DNA from: Desulfurobacteriaceae bacterium | GTDB taxonomy: Bacteria > Aquificota > Aquificia > Desulfurobacteriales > Desulfurobacteriaceae | Reading direction: 5' to 3' | DNA: 49,483 nt | Assembly (NCBI GenBank): GCA_039832905.1 | Contig: JBDOLX010000093.1 | Coordinates: 11,851 to 61,333 of the forward strand | Shown: positions 18,249 to 26,036 of the stretch, piece after piece | How positions within the stretch are numbered: the first letter of the stretch is position 1 | How the letters are laid out: every line of letters starts with the position of its first letter | Position numbers and translations under genes: made by a program | Notes under the pieces: model-generated | Told to the model about the DNA's origin: nothing | Database searches by the model: none | The model's input: the letters and a program-made list of their open reading frames with translations, nothing else

Positions 18249-19331
18249 ATGTTGAAAAAGTTTAAGATAGCTGTTCTTCCAGGTGATGGTATTGGGCCTG
18301 AGATTGTAAAGCAAGCTGTGAAAGTAATGGATGCTGTTTCTGAAAAGTTTGATATAAAGCTTGAATATGATTATGCACTAATAGGTGGTGCTGCAATTGA
18401 TGAATGTGGAGTTCCTTTCCCAGAGGAAACAAAAGAGAAAATTCTTTCATCAGATGCTGTTCTTCTTGGAGCTGTAGGTGGTCCTAAGTGGGATAATCTT
18501 CCATTTGAGATAAGACCAGAACGTGCACTTTTAGGAATGAGAAAGCTTTTAAATGCTTTTGCAAACCTTAGACCTGCAAAACTCTATGAAGAGCTTATTG
18601 ATGCCTCTACCTTAAAGCCTGAAGTTGTTAGCGGCGTTGACATAATGGTTATTAGAGAGCTAACAAGTGGTATCTATTTTGGAATTCCGAAAGGCATTTT
18701 TGAAGACGATGGAGAGAGAGTAGGTATAAATACTTTAAGGTATAGAGAAAGTGAAGTTGAAAGAATTGCAAAAGTTGCTTTTGAAGTAGCAAGAAAGAGA
18801 AACAAGAAAGTAACAAGCGTTGATAAGGCGAACGTTCTTGAGGCAACCGTTTTATGGAGAGAAGTAGTAGAAAGAGTTCATAAAGAATATGAGGACGTTG
18901 AACTTAACCATATGTATGTTGATAATGCAGCAATGCAGATAATCAGATGGCCTAAGCAATTTGATGTTATAGTCACAACAAATATGTTTGGAGATATTCT
19001 CTCTGATGCTTGTGCAATGCTTACAGGTTCTCTTGGAATGCTTCCATCTGCAAGTATTGGTGGAAAAATTGGACTTTACGAGCCAATCCACGGTTCTGCT
19101 CCAGATATTGCAGAACAAAATATTGCTAACCCAATAGCTACTATAAATTCTGTCGGAATGATGTTTACATACTCTTTTGATATGCCAGAAGTTGAAAAAG
19201 CTATTGATGAAGCAGTTAAAAGAGTTCTCGCAAAAGGATATAGAACAAGAGACATTTATTCTGAAGGAACAAAAGTTGTGTCTACAGAGGAAATGGGTGA
19301 TTTAATCGCCGAAGAGATAAAGAAGATGTAG
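18249..19331 (+). CDS. leuB: 3-isopropylmalate dehydrogenase
   Basis: The 360-residue protein begins [20 protein letters not shown]. It has [18 protein letters not shown]-type substrate residues in [25 protein letters not shown] and the NAD site [16 protein letters not shown]. It oxidises and decarboxylates 3-isopropylmalate (and probably methylmalate for isoleucine). ATG 18249 is only three bases from GGAGG; the adjacent in-frame TTG 18252 is better spaced, so the exact start is uncertain by one codon. Confidence 0.95.
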   Translation: MLKKFKIAVLPGDGIGPEIVKQAVKVMDAVSEKFDIKLEYDYALIGGAAIDECGVPFPEETKEKILSSDAVLLGAVGGPKWDNLPFEIRPERALLGMRKLLNAFANLRPAKLYEELIDASTLKPEVVSGVDIMVIRELTSGIYFGIPKGIFEDDGERVGINTLRYRESEVERIAKVAFEVARKRNKKVTSVDKANVLEATVLWREVVERVHKEYEDVELNHMYVDNAAMQIIRWPKQFDVIVTTNMFGDILSDACAMLTGSLGMLPSASIGGKIGLYEPIHGSAPDIAEQNIANPIATINSVGMMFTYSFDMPEVEKAIDEAVKRVLAKGYRTRDIYSEGTKVVSTEEMGDLIAEEIKKM

Positions 19332-19340
19332 GGGTAAAGA

Positions 19341-20357
19341 ATGAAGGGTTATAGGGTTGCTGTTGTTGGTGCAACAGGAGCTGTTGGGCAAGAAATGTTA
19401 AAAGTTTTAGAACAGAGAAATTTCCCTGTTGCTGATCTAAAGCTTCTTGCATCAAAAAAGTCAGCAGGAAAAAAGCTCTGTTTTAAGGGAGAAGAAATCA
19501 CTGTTGAGGAGTTAAAACCTGAGAGTTTTGAAGGTATAGACATAGCTCTATTTTCAGCTGGGGGAGATAGAAGTAAAGAATTTGCTCCAGAAGCTGTAAA
19601 GAGAGGGGCTGTCGTAATAGACAATAGCTCTGCTTTTAGGATGGAACCTGATGTCCCTCTTGTTGTTCCTGAGGTTAACCCAGAAGATGTGGACTGGCAC
19701 AAGGGGATAATAGCCAATCCTAACTGTTCTACCATTCAAATGGTAGTTGTTTTAAAACCTCTCTACGATATTTCAAGAATAAAAAGAGTAGTTGTTGCTA
19801 CTTATCAAGCAGTTTCTGGAGCTGGAGCACAGGCTGTTGAGGAGCTAAAAGAACAGACAAAGGCTATTTTGGAAGGAAAAGAAGTTCCTCCTCCTAATAA
19901 AATTCCAAAGCAGATAGCCTTTAACTGTGTTCCTCACATTGATAAGTTCTTTGAGGATGGATATACAAGAGAAGAACATAAAATGATAAACGAAACGAAG
20001 AAAATAATGCACGACGATGAGATTAAAGTCTCTCCAACCTGTGTAAGAGTACCTGTCTTTGTAGGACATTCAGAAGCGGTAAACATTGAATTTGAAAGCC
20101 CAATTTCTGTTGAAGAAGCAAGAGAGGCTCTAAGTAAAGCTAAAGGTGTTAAGGTTGTAGATGATTTTGAGAACTTCATTTATCCAACCCCAATAGATGT
20201 AGCAGGAAAGGATGAAGTTTTGGTTGGTAGAATTAGAAAGGATGATACAATAGAAAATGGTTTGAACTTGTGGATTGTTGGAGATAATTTAAGGAAAGGA
20301 GCTGCTTTGAACGCCGTTCAGATAGCAGAACTTTTAGTTGAAAGGAACTTAATATAG
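19341..20357 (+). CDS. asd: Aspartate-semialdehyde dehydrogenase
   Basis: The 338-residue enzyme has the NADP-binding VAVVGATGAVGQEML at the N-terminus, the catalytic Cys in IIANPNCSTIQM and the later conserved segment VRVPVFVGHSEAVNIEF. It reduces aspartyl phosphate, the product of LysC (11433-12659), to aspartate semialdehyde for Lys, Thr and Met. It lies nine bases after leuB with AGGGGTAAAGA before the ATG. Confidence 0.96.
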   Translation: MKGYRVAVVGATGAVGQEMLKVLEQRNFPVADLKLLASKKSAGKKLCFKGEEITVEELKPESFEGIDIALFSAGGDRSKEFAPEAVKRGAVVIDNSSAFRMEPDVPLVVPEVNPEDVDWHKGIIANPNCSTIQMVVVLKPLYDISRIKRVVVATYQAVSGAGAQAVEELKEQTKAILEGKEVPPPNKIPKQIAFNCVPHIDKFFEDGYTREEHKMINETKKIMHDDEIKVSPTCVRVPVFVGHSEAVNIEFESPISVEEAREALSKAKGVKVVDDFENFIYPTPIDVAGKDEVLVGRIRKDDTIENGLNLWIVGDNLRKGAALNAVQIAELLVERNLI

Positions 20358-20369
20358 TAGGGTATAGCT

Positions 20370-20729
20370 ATGGAAAGAAGATTCAAGGAAATTGTGAACT
20401 CCCTTCCTGAGATTGATTCAATAGCTATTGTTGATGAGGAGGGGTTTATCGTTTACAGGTACGATAAACCAAACCTTGATGTAGATCCTGAGGAAATTTC
20501 TGTTCACCTTGTAAATCCCGTTAATAAGATTTTAGAAATGACAGAAGATATTTATCAGGGAGAAAATTCTTTAGAAGAGATTGTTCTGTTTACTGAAAAA
20601 CACGTTATACTGGTTTACAAGCTTGTTAATGATACTTTCTTAGTTGTTCTTGCAAAGAGAACACCACTTTATGGAAAAGTGAGATTTAAAATTCGTAGTA
20701 AGCTAAATGAGATTAAGGCAGCTCTTTAA
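20370..20729 (+). CDS. Roadblock/LC7 domain protein (MglB-like)
   Basis: This 119-residue protein has the Roadblock/LC7 pattern: an N-terminal helix, INSIAIVDEEGFIVY-like strands (here IDSIAIVDEEGFIVY), a central helix, then strands EEIVLFTEKHVILVYKL and DTFLVVLAKR. Bacterial members regulate small Ras-like GTPases such as MglA. No GTPase gene is adjacent. It sits 12 bases after asd and 11 before the UPF0173 hydrolase. The partner is unknown. Confidence 0.75.
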   Translation: MERRFKEIVNSLPEIDSIAIVDEEGFIVYRYDKPNLDVDPEEISVHLVNPVNKILEMTEDIYQGENSLEEIVLFTEKHVILVYKLVNDTFLVVLAKRTPLYGKVRFKIRSKLNEIKAAL

Positions 20730-20740
20730 AGGGGGGAGAA

Positions 20741-21430
20741 ATGGCAAAACTTTGGTATCTTGGACATGCTGCGTTTTATCTTGAAGGAGAAGGAATAAAA
20801 GCTTTGATAGATCCCTTCTTAACAGGAAATCCTTGGGGAATTGCAAAACCTGAAGACTTTAAGGAACTTGACTATATATTTGTAACCCACGGACACGGGG
20901 ACCACTTAGGAGATGCTGTAGATATAGCTAAAAATACTGGAGCTACTATCGTTAGTATTTTTGAGGTTGCTCAGTATTGTCAGGCAAAAGGGGCAAATGT
21001 TCATGCAATGCACATTGGAGGAAGCTATAAGTTTCCTTTTGGTAGAGTTAAGTTAGTTCCAGCTTCCCATGGAAGTTCTGTAATAGAAGATGATAAGGTT
21101 GTTACTTTAGGCTCCCCATGTGGAGTAATAATTGAGGTTGAAGGAAAGAACGTTTACCACGCTGGGGACACTGGGCTCATTGCTGATATGGAACTTATTG
21201 GAAGATATGAAGATATAGAAGTTGCTCTCTTACCAATTGGTGGAAACTTTACGATGGATGTAAAAGATGCCTCTATAGCTGCAGAACTTATAAAACCAAA
21301 AGTGGCAGTACCAATCCACTTTAAGACTTGGCCGATAATTGATGCAGATCCTGAAGAATTTAAGAAGGTAACAGAGTCAAGAGGAATAAAAGTTCAGGTT
21401 CTTAATCCGGGAGAAGAGTTGGAGTTCTAA
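20741..21430 (+). CDS. UPF0173 metal-dependent hydrolase (metallo-beta-lactamase fold)
   Basis: The 229-residue protein has the zinc-binding motif THGHGDH (about residues 50-56), plus LVPASHGS, YHAGDTGL and PIHFKTWP. This set and the opening MAKLWYLGHAAFYLE are typical of the UPF0173 (YtkL-like) family, whose substrate is not established. AAAGGGGGGAGAA precedes the ATG. Its stop shares bases with the patatin start (TAATG). Confidence 0.9.
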   Translation: MAKLWYLGHAAFYLEGEGIKALIDPFLTGNPWGIAKPEDFKELDYIFVTHGHGDHLGDAVDIAKNTGATIVSIFEVAQYCQAKGANVHAMHIGGSYKFPFGRVKLVPASHGSSVIEDDKVVTLGSPCGVIIEVEGKNVYHAGDTGLIADMELIGRYEDIEVALLPIGGNFTMDVKDASIAAELIKPKVAVPIHFKTWPIIDADPEEFKKVTESRGIKVQVLNPGEELEF

Positions 21431-22179
21431 TGAAATTAGGACTTACCCTTTCGGGCGGCTTCGTAAAGGGAGTCGCCCATGCAGGCCTTCTTAAAGCTTT
21501 AGAATATAAAGGAATTTCTCCTTCCTTTATTGCTGGTTCAAGTGCTGGTGCTCTTGTTGGTGTCCTTTACTGTGCAGGTTTTTCTCCAGATGAGATAAAG
21601 AAACTTTCTAAAACCATTTCTTGGAAGAAACTCGTAAAGCCCACCTTTAAAGGAGGTATTTTTTCTCTAGAAGGATTAAGAAATAAGCTTTTAAACCTCT
21701 TAGGAGATATTGAGTTTAGGGATCTAAAAATTCCTTTTGGTCTTTCTGTGGTTAATCTTAAAACATTAAAGCCAGAGTTTATAACCGAAGGAAAAGTTGT
21801 TGATTGGGTTATTGCTTCATGTTCTGCGTCTCCAGTATTTGTTCCGTGTAAAATAGGTAGAAACTATTACGTTGATGGTGGGATTAGAAACTGTCTTCCT
21901 GCTGAAATGCCAAAAGTGTTTGGCTGTTCAATAAATATCTGTTCGAATGTTAACATTTTGCCTCCTAAGTTTAATCCAAACTCTATTGTTGATGTTGCAG
22001 TAAGAGTAAGTTTTGCTAGTATTATTGAAAATCAAGAGAAAAGATTCCAATATTGTGATATCCTTGTAAATCATGAAATAGAAGGTTCTCGTTTTGATTT
22101 TGATAACGTAGAAAAGTTTTTCGAGATTGGTTTTGAAAACGGTTTAAAGGCAATAGAAAGATTAGAGGAAGTTTTATGA
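21430..22179 (+). CDS. Patatin-like phospholipase (RssA/YchK type)
   Basis: The 249-residue patatin-fold hydrolase has the oxyanion segment GLTLSGGFVKG, the nucleophile motif GSSAG (about residues 37-41) and the catalytic Asp in YVDGGIRN. No signal peptide is present, so it is cytoplasmic or peripheral. The family hydrolyses phospholipid or lysophospholipid ester bonds. It is translationally coupled to the hydrolase before it and overlaps acyP by ATGA. Confidence 0.88.
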   Translation: MKLGLTLSGGFVKGVAHAGLLKALEYKGISPSFIAGSSAGALVGVLYCAGFSPDEIKKLSKTISWKKLVKPTFKGGIFSLEGLRNKLLNLLGDIEFRDLKIPFGLSVVNLKTLKPEFITEGKVVDWVIASCSASPVFVPCKIGRNYYVDGGIRNCLPAEMPKVFGCSINICSNVNILPPKFNPNSIVDVAVRVSFASIIENQEKRFQYCDILVNHEIEGSRFDFDNVEKFFEIGFENGLKAIERLEEVL

Positions 22180-22454
22180 GTATAAAGGCTTTTCATGCCT
22201 TTGTTAGCGGTAGAGTTCAAGGAGTTGGCTATAGAGCTTTTACAAAGAGGAAGGCAGAAAAGCTTGGATTAAAAGGATTTGTTAGAAACTTACCAGATGG
22301 TAGAGTTGAAGTTTATGCTGAAGGTGAGGAAGAAAAGCTCCAAGAGCTTCTTTTACAACTTAAAAAAGGGCCAATTCTAGCGAAAGTTGAGAAGATTGAT
22401 TTTGAGTTTACAGAAACAAGGGGTAATTATGAAGATTTTGATATTCTTTATTAG
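22176..22454 (+). CDS. acyP: Acylphosphatase
   Basis: The 92-residue protein has the acylphosphatase signature AFVSGRVQGVGYRAFTKR (catalytic Arg) and the second motif GFVRNLPDGRVEV, which holds the catalytic Asn. It hydrolyses acyl phosphates such as carbamoyl phosphate. The start overlaps the patatin stop by four bases (ATGA). The last 26 bases overlap the next gene. Confidence 0.95.
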   Translation: MSIKAFHAFVSGRVQGVGYRAFTKRKAEKLGLKGFVRNLPDGRVEVYAEGEEEKLQELLLQLKKGPILAKVEKIDFEFTETRGNYEDFDILY

Positions 22455-23457
22455 CTTTCTCCTTTCTTTTTCTTCGGCTTTTGCAGATGTTATTTATAAA
22501 GTGAGAAAGGGAGACAACTTATCAAAGATTGCAAAGAGATTTGGTGTTTCTGTAAGAGATTTAATCAGGGCTAACGATTTAAAAAAGCCATACATAATTA
22601 GAGTTGGTCAAAGACTAAAGATACCAACGAAAGAGAGAAAAGCTTTTGTTCTATATGAGGTCAAAAAAGGAGATTCCATTCTAAAAATCGCTAAAAGGTT
22701 TGGTGTTTCCGTTGACGAAATTATAAAGGTTAACAATTTAAAGAAACCGTATATCATACGGGTAGGTCAGAAACTAAAAGTTCCTGTAAAAAGTACAAAG
22801 AGAGGAAAAAAACTTTCAAGAACCCGTAAGAAGAAAAACGATAATTTCATCTCTGCACAGCAAGCCCTTAGAAGGTCTTTGTTTAGAAAAGTTCCAGTTT
22901 ATAAGTACTATCGAGTTAGAAAAGGAGATTCTATTCTGAAAATTGCTAAGAAGTTTGGTGTTTCTGCTAAAAGCATAATTAGGGTTAATCACATTAAGAA
23001 ACCTTACATTATAAGACCCGGACAAAAACTAAAGATACTTGTTGGTTATAGGGATATCCTGAAACTTGATAGACCTATTCAGTTTCGCTTTCCTATTGAT
23101 GGTAGAGTTGACCCAACGGTTAGAGAAAAAGGATACCCAGGGATTTTCTTTCTTAGTCCTGTCGGAGAAAAGGTTAAGGCTGCAGAAACAGGAATTGTTA
23201 AGTTTGCCGGAAAAGATGACCACTTACTTAAAGCTTACGGCAATTTCATTGTCATAGAACATCCAGAAGGATATCAAACGGTTTACAGTAACCTTGATAA
23301 GATTTTGGTAAAGCCAAAGCAGGTTGTTAAAAGAGGACAAGTTATAGGAACTGCTGGAATTTCTGGTGATTGGGGACGTAGTGGAATTTACTTTGAGATA
23401 AATAAGGTTTACGGTGGGAAAGTTTATCAGATAAATCCTTTGGAAGTTCTTAAATAA
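22429..23457 (+). CDS. Secreted LysM-M23 envelope protein (NlpD/EnvC-like)
   Basis: The start at ATG 22429 gives a 342-residue protein with signal peptide MKILIFFISFLLSFSSAFA and a good ribosome-binding site AGGGGTAATT; an upstream TTG at 22387 is rejected. Three LysM repeats follow (about 20-66, 72-118, 160-206; each with VRKGDN/S.L.KIAKRFGVS), then an M23-type domain (about 225-342). The M23 domain lacks the zinc ligands: no HxxxD in the first motif, and the usual HxH is replaced in TVYSNL. It is probably a non-catalytic amidase activator or peptidoglycan-binding factor. Confidence 0.85.
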   Translation: MKILIFFISFLLSFSSAFADVIYKVRKGDNLSKIAKRFGVSVRDLIRANDLKKPYIIRVGQRLKIPTKERKAFVLYEVKKGDSILKIAKRFGVSVDEIIKVNNLKKPYIIRVGQKLKVPVKSTKRGKKLSRTRKKKNDNFISAQQALRRSLFRKVPVYKYYRVRKGDSILKIAKKFGVSAKSIIRVNHIKKPYIIRPGQKLKILVGYRDILKLDRPIQFRFPIDGRVDPTVREKGYPGIFFLSPVGEKVKAAETGIVKFAGKDDHLLKAYGNFIVIEHPEGYQTVYSNLDKILVKPKQVVKRGQVIGTAGISGDWGRSGIYFEINKVYGGKVYQINPLEVLK

Positions 23458-23466
23458 TTATAGTAA

Positions 23467-23634
23467 TTACCTTTTTTTCTCTACTACTTTTATAACAGGT
23501 TTTTCTTCCTCGCCTTCCAGGCCCTTTTTGAACTCCTTTTTAGCTTCAAAGAAGGCCTTAAAGAGATTTATAATCTTATCCCATCCAAAGATTACTCCAA
23601 CGACAACAAATAGGAGAATAATTTTCGTTATCAA
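23467..23634 (-). CDS. Small TatA/E-like protein
   Basis: This 55-residue frame starts at TTG 23634, with GAGG at a normal spacing upstream. It begins with a short hydrophobic helix (about 5-16, ending VGVIFGW), followed by an amphipathic helix and a charged tail. The FG after the helix and the EFKKGLEGEEE segment match the TatA/TatE pattern of twin-arginine translocation subunits. The usual hinge residues after FG (KKLPEL) are replaced by WDKIINL, so the role is tentative. No tatC is nearby. It is convergent with the LysM gene. Confidence 0.68.
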   Translation of the reverse strand: MITKIILLFVVVGVIFGWDKIINLFKAFFEAKKEFKKGLEGEEEKPVIKVVEKKR

Positions 23635-23663
23635 CTTTCACCTCGAGGATAATCTTAAACTTT

Positions 23664-23694
23664 ATTATATAAAAAGGGGCAAACTGCCCCTCAA
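23664..23694 (-). promoter_or_regulatory. Possible promoter overlapping a terminator, upstream of the TatA-like gene
   Basis: On the minus strand TTGAGG (23689-23694) and TATATA (23666-23671) are 17 bases apart; an alternative TATAAT lies two bases on. The spacer is the terminator hairpin of the upstream zinc-ribbon gene. It would supply the TatA-like gene, which otherwise lies behind a terminator. Confidence 0.3.
23671..23690 (-). terminator. Terminator of the zinc-ribbon gene
   Basis: Read on the minus strand, GGGGCA-GTT-TGCCCC is followed directly by TTTTT, a compact intrinsic terminator 12 bases after the stop codon of the zinc-ribbon gene. Confidence 0.88.
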
Positions 23695-23702
23695 TATTAG
23701 CC

Positions 23703-23858
23703 TCAGCCAAATGGAGAACAGGCATTAACGATGTCAATTACTTCACCATCTTCAGAGTTACAAAAGGGACACTTGACTTCCATAAGTTGGAGAGGTGTAT
23801 AAATTGCTTCTTCAAACTCAGCCCCGCAGCTGTTACACTGGAAGACGTAGATGTTCAT
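23703..23858 (-). CDS. Small zinc-ribbon protein
   Basis: This 51-residue protein starts at ATG 23858, five bases after GGAGG. It has two CxxC knuckles (C8/C11 in FQCNSCG and C30/C33 in VKCPFCN) and an extra C47 near the end. The opening MNIYVFQCNSCGAEFEE resembles the FmdB-type regulatory zinc-ribbon family, though the Ser-rich tail of that family is absent. Its function is unknown. It has its own terminator and is divergent from the gene at 23998. Confidence 0.82.
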   Translation of the reverse strand: MNIYVFQCNSCGAEFEEAIYTPLQLMEVKCPFCNSEDGEVIDIVNACSPFG

Positions 23859-23997
23859 ATTTACCTCCAAAAATTAATATCATTGTGTATTCCTAAATTT
23901 AGGAGTTTTTTTAGAAAATGAAAAGCCAATCTTGATTTGTTGGTATGTAGAAATGGATTAAATTTCCCTTGGCAACTTCTTAAGGAGGTTTTCCAAG

Positions 23998-24618
23998 ATG
24001 TCGCAGGATAAAAGAAGGAGAATGAAAGTAAGGATAGATGGAAGATATCACGAGATAGAGGTAAAGGATAGCTTTCCAAAAACAACAAGTAGCATTCTTA
24101 GACTTATTGAATATAGATATTTGTTTCCAGAACGTTCAATAAAGTATGTTGAAAAAGATGGAGAAGTTTTACATCCTACAAAAATTGATGAGGTTAAAGA
24201 TCTAGAGGATTTAAATATAATTACAGAACCTTCAGTTAATATGATAAAGAAGCAGATAGAACTCGCTTTGATGGCCCTTGACGCAATGAGTGTTTCTTTA
24301 AACCAAATAGTTAGAGACTTTGAAACCAAGGGGGAACTTGCAAAACTCTACCTTAACAATCTTTTAGATTCTTTAGAGTGGACTGTAAAGGTTGTTGAAA
24401 ATGGTTCAAAGATCCTACCGATTTACGATGGACTTGACGAAGCTATAGTTAGACTGGAAGACAAAATACTTAAGTTGGATGACTTAATGTATGAAGGAAA
24501 TGAAGAAAGAACTATAGAAGTTCTGTCTAAGGAACTACCCGCAGCTATTGAAGAGTGGAAGAGTTTTCTAAAGGAGATGGTAAGATTTATAAAGTCAGCA
24601 TCTGACGAGGTTCATTAA
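23998..24618 (+). CDS. Unknown protein, beta-rich N-terminus with helical C-terminus
   Basis: This 206-residue protein follows AAGGAGG. I do not recognise the family. Residues 8-78 look beta-rich with a single helix (KVRIDGRYHEIEV at the start, LEDLNIITEP at the end), an outline that could be a ubiquitin-like or ThiS-like fold. Residues 80-206 are predicted alpha-helical with regular leucines. There is no signal peptide. It ends one base before the prepilin peptidase start, so a link with type IV pili is possible but unproven. An alternative start is ATG 24022. Confidence 0.75.
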   Translation: MSQDKRRRMKVRIDGRYHEIEVKDSFPKTTSSILRLIEYRYLFPERSIKYVEKDGEVLHPTKIDEVKDLEDLNIITEPSVNMIKKQIELALMALDAMSVSLNQIVRDFETKGELAKLYLNNLLDSLEWTVKVVENGSKILPIYDGLDEAIVRLEDKILKLDDLMYEGNEERTIEVLSKELPAAIEEWKSFLKEMVRFIKSASDEVH

Positions 24619-24619
24619 T

Positions 24620-25375
24620 ATGGAATATTTTTTAGCTTTTGTCATAGGAGCTATAGTCGGAAGTTTTCTAAATGTTTGTATCTATAGAATACCTTTAGGT
24701 AAGTCTTTAATTTTTCCTCCATCTTCCTGTCCAAGTTGTGGTAGAGAGATAAAATGGTACGACAACATTCCAATCATTAGTTATCTTATCTTGAGAGGAA
24801 GATGTAGGAACTGTAAGGAAAAGATTTCTGTCCAGTATCCTATCATTGAGTTTCTAACAGGATTATTAACTTTACTTGTTTTTGCAAAATATGGAATTTC
24901 TTTAAGCACTTTTTACTTTTTGATTCTTACATACGTTTTAATTGTGGTTGCTACCATTGACATTAAAACAATGCTTGTGTCTGTTAAGTTATGCTACTTT
25001 ACAATGCTTATAGGAATACTACTTTCTCCTTTCGTTTCTGTTGTTTCTTTTAAGGACTCAATCCTTGGAGCCTCTTTTGGAGCAGGAGTTATTCTGTTCG
25101 TTATTGAAACGTATTATATACTAACGGGAAAAGAAGGTATGGGATACGGTGATGCTAATATAATGGCTGTAATAGGAGCATTTTTAGGATGGCAGAAAGT
25201 TCTTCTAGTTGTATTTTTAGCTTCGCTTGTAGGTGCAATTGTAGGTATTTTCTTTATGATTATTAAAGGAAAGGATACAAAGTTTGCTTTGCCTTTTGGG
25301 CCTTTCTTAGCTATAGGAGCTTATATCACAATGCTTTTTGGAGAGGAAATAATAAACTGGTACTTGGGGTGCTGA
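24620..25375 (+). CDS. pilD: Prepilin peptidase (type IV leader peptidase/N-methylase)
   Basis: The 251-residue polytopic membrane enzyme has the N-terminal methylase region with the four-Cys zinc site (CPSCG and CRNCK) and the A24 aspartyl peptidase part with catalytic Asp residues in VVATIDIKT and GMGYGDANIM. It cleaves and methylates type IV prepilins or type II secretion pseudopilins at the inner membrane. No pilin or pilus-assembly genes are in the window. Confidence 0.93.
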   Translation: MEYFLAFVIGAIVGSFLNVCIYRIPLGKSLIFPPSSCPSCGREIKWYDNIPIISYLILRGRCRNCKEKISVQYPIIEFLTGLLTLLVFAKYGISLSTFYFLILTYVLIVVATIDIKTMLVSVKLCYFTMLIGILLSPFVSVVSFKDSILGASFGAGVILFVIETYYILTGKEGMGYGDANIMAVIGAFLGWQKVLLVVFLASLVGAIVGIFFMIIKGKDTKFALPFGPFLAIGAYITMLFGEEIINWYLGC

Positions 25376-25376
25376 A

Positions 25377-26027
25377 ATGATATTTCAAAAGAAAGTGGAG
25401 AATTTCTTATTAAAACTTTCGGAAATTTTCTTAACAGCTATTACGGTATCTCTGCTTATTATTTCTTTTGTTCTCTTTTGTGAATTCCTGGTAATGTCTC
25501 CACACTTCTTTCACTTGGAGGAAATAATCTTCTCTGGACACATTAAAGATGCAACTGAAAGTCTAAAAGAAATTATTTCCCCTCTCTTAATGTTTGTAAT
25601 CGTTATAGAACTCATTATCATGCTCATAAAACACCAACCAAGGATTGTTTTCGATGTTCTTTTGATAGCAATAGCAAGAGAAATAATCATTTCTGGACAC
25701 AACTTTAAAAATGTTTTGCTTGGAGCGTTATCACTGCTTATTTTGTTTTTCATTAGGAGATTTTTAACCTTTAAGAGTGTTCCTCCTGGAACGGCGGTTA
25801 TTATAGATCCTTACATTACTGTTGAGTCTTTAAATGATATGCTTGATGTTCATATTCCATTTGAAGAAGAGAAGTATCTTGTTGACCTTATAGAAAAAGT
25901 GGCAAAAGATAGAGGAATTGCTCTTGAAAGGAGTAAAACAATAGATATTGCTAACGTTAAGATTGAAATACTTGACGTTGATGAGAAAGGGAAGCCTATC
26001 TTAGTAAGAGTTATTAAGACTGCGTAG
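25377..26027 (+). CDS. PsiE-like membrane protein with added C-terminal domain
   Basis: Residues 1-130 of this 216-residue protein contain four hydrophobic helices in the pattern of the phosphate-starvation-inducible PsiE family (LLMFVIVIELIIMLIKH, DVLLIAIAREIII). Residues 130-216 form a soluble domain (PPGTAVIIDPYI through VDEKGKPILVRVI) that I cannot place. The start is one base after the pilD stop. PsiE's function is not established. Confidence 0.65.
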   Translation: MIFQKKVENFLLKLSEIFLTAITVSLLIISFVLFCEFLVMSPHFFHLEEIIFSGHIKDATESLKEIISPLLMFVIVIELIIMLIKHQPRIVFDVLLIAIAREIIISGHNFKNVLLGALSLLILFFIRRFLTFKSVPPGTAVIIDPYITVESLNDMLDVHIPFEEEKYLVDLIEKVAKDRGIALERSKTIDIANVKIEILDVDEKGKPILVRVIKTA

Positions 26028-26036
26028 GGTAAAGGT

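Noticed and set aside
22429-23457. Tandem repeats in the LysM gene as a CRISPR or DNA repeat
   Set aside because: The repeats are three protein LysM modules that differ at the DNA level.
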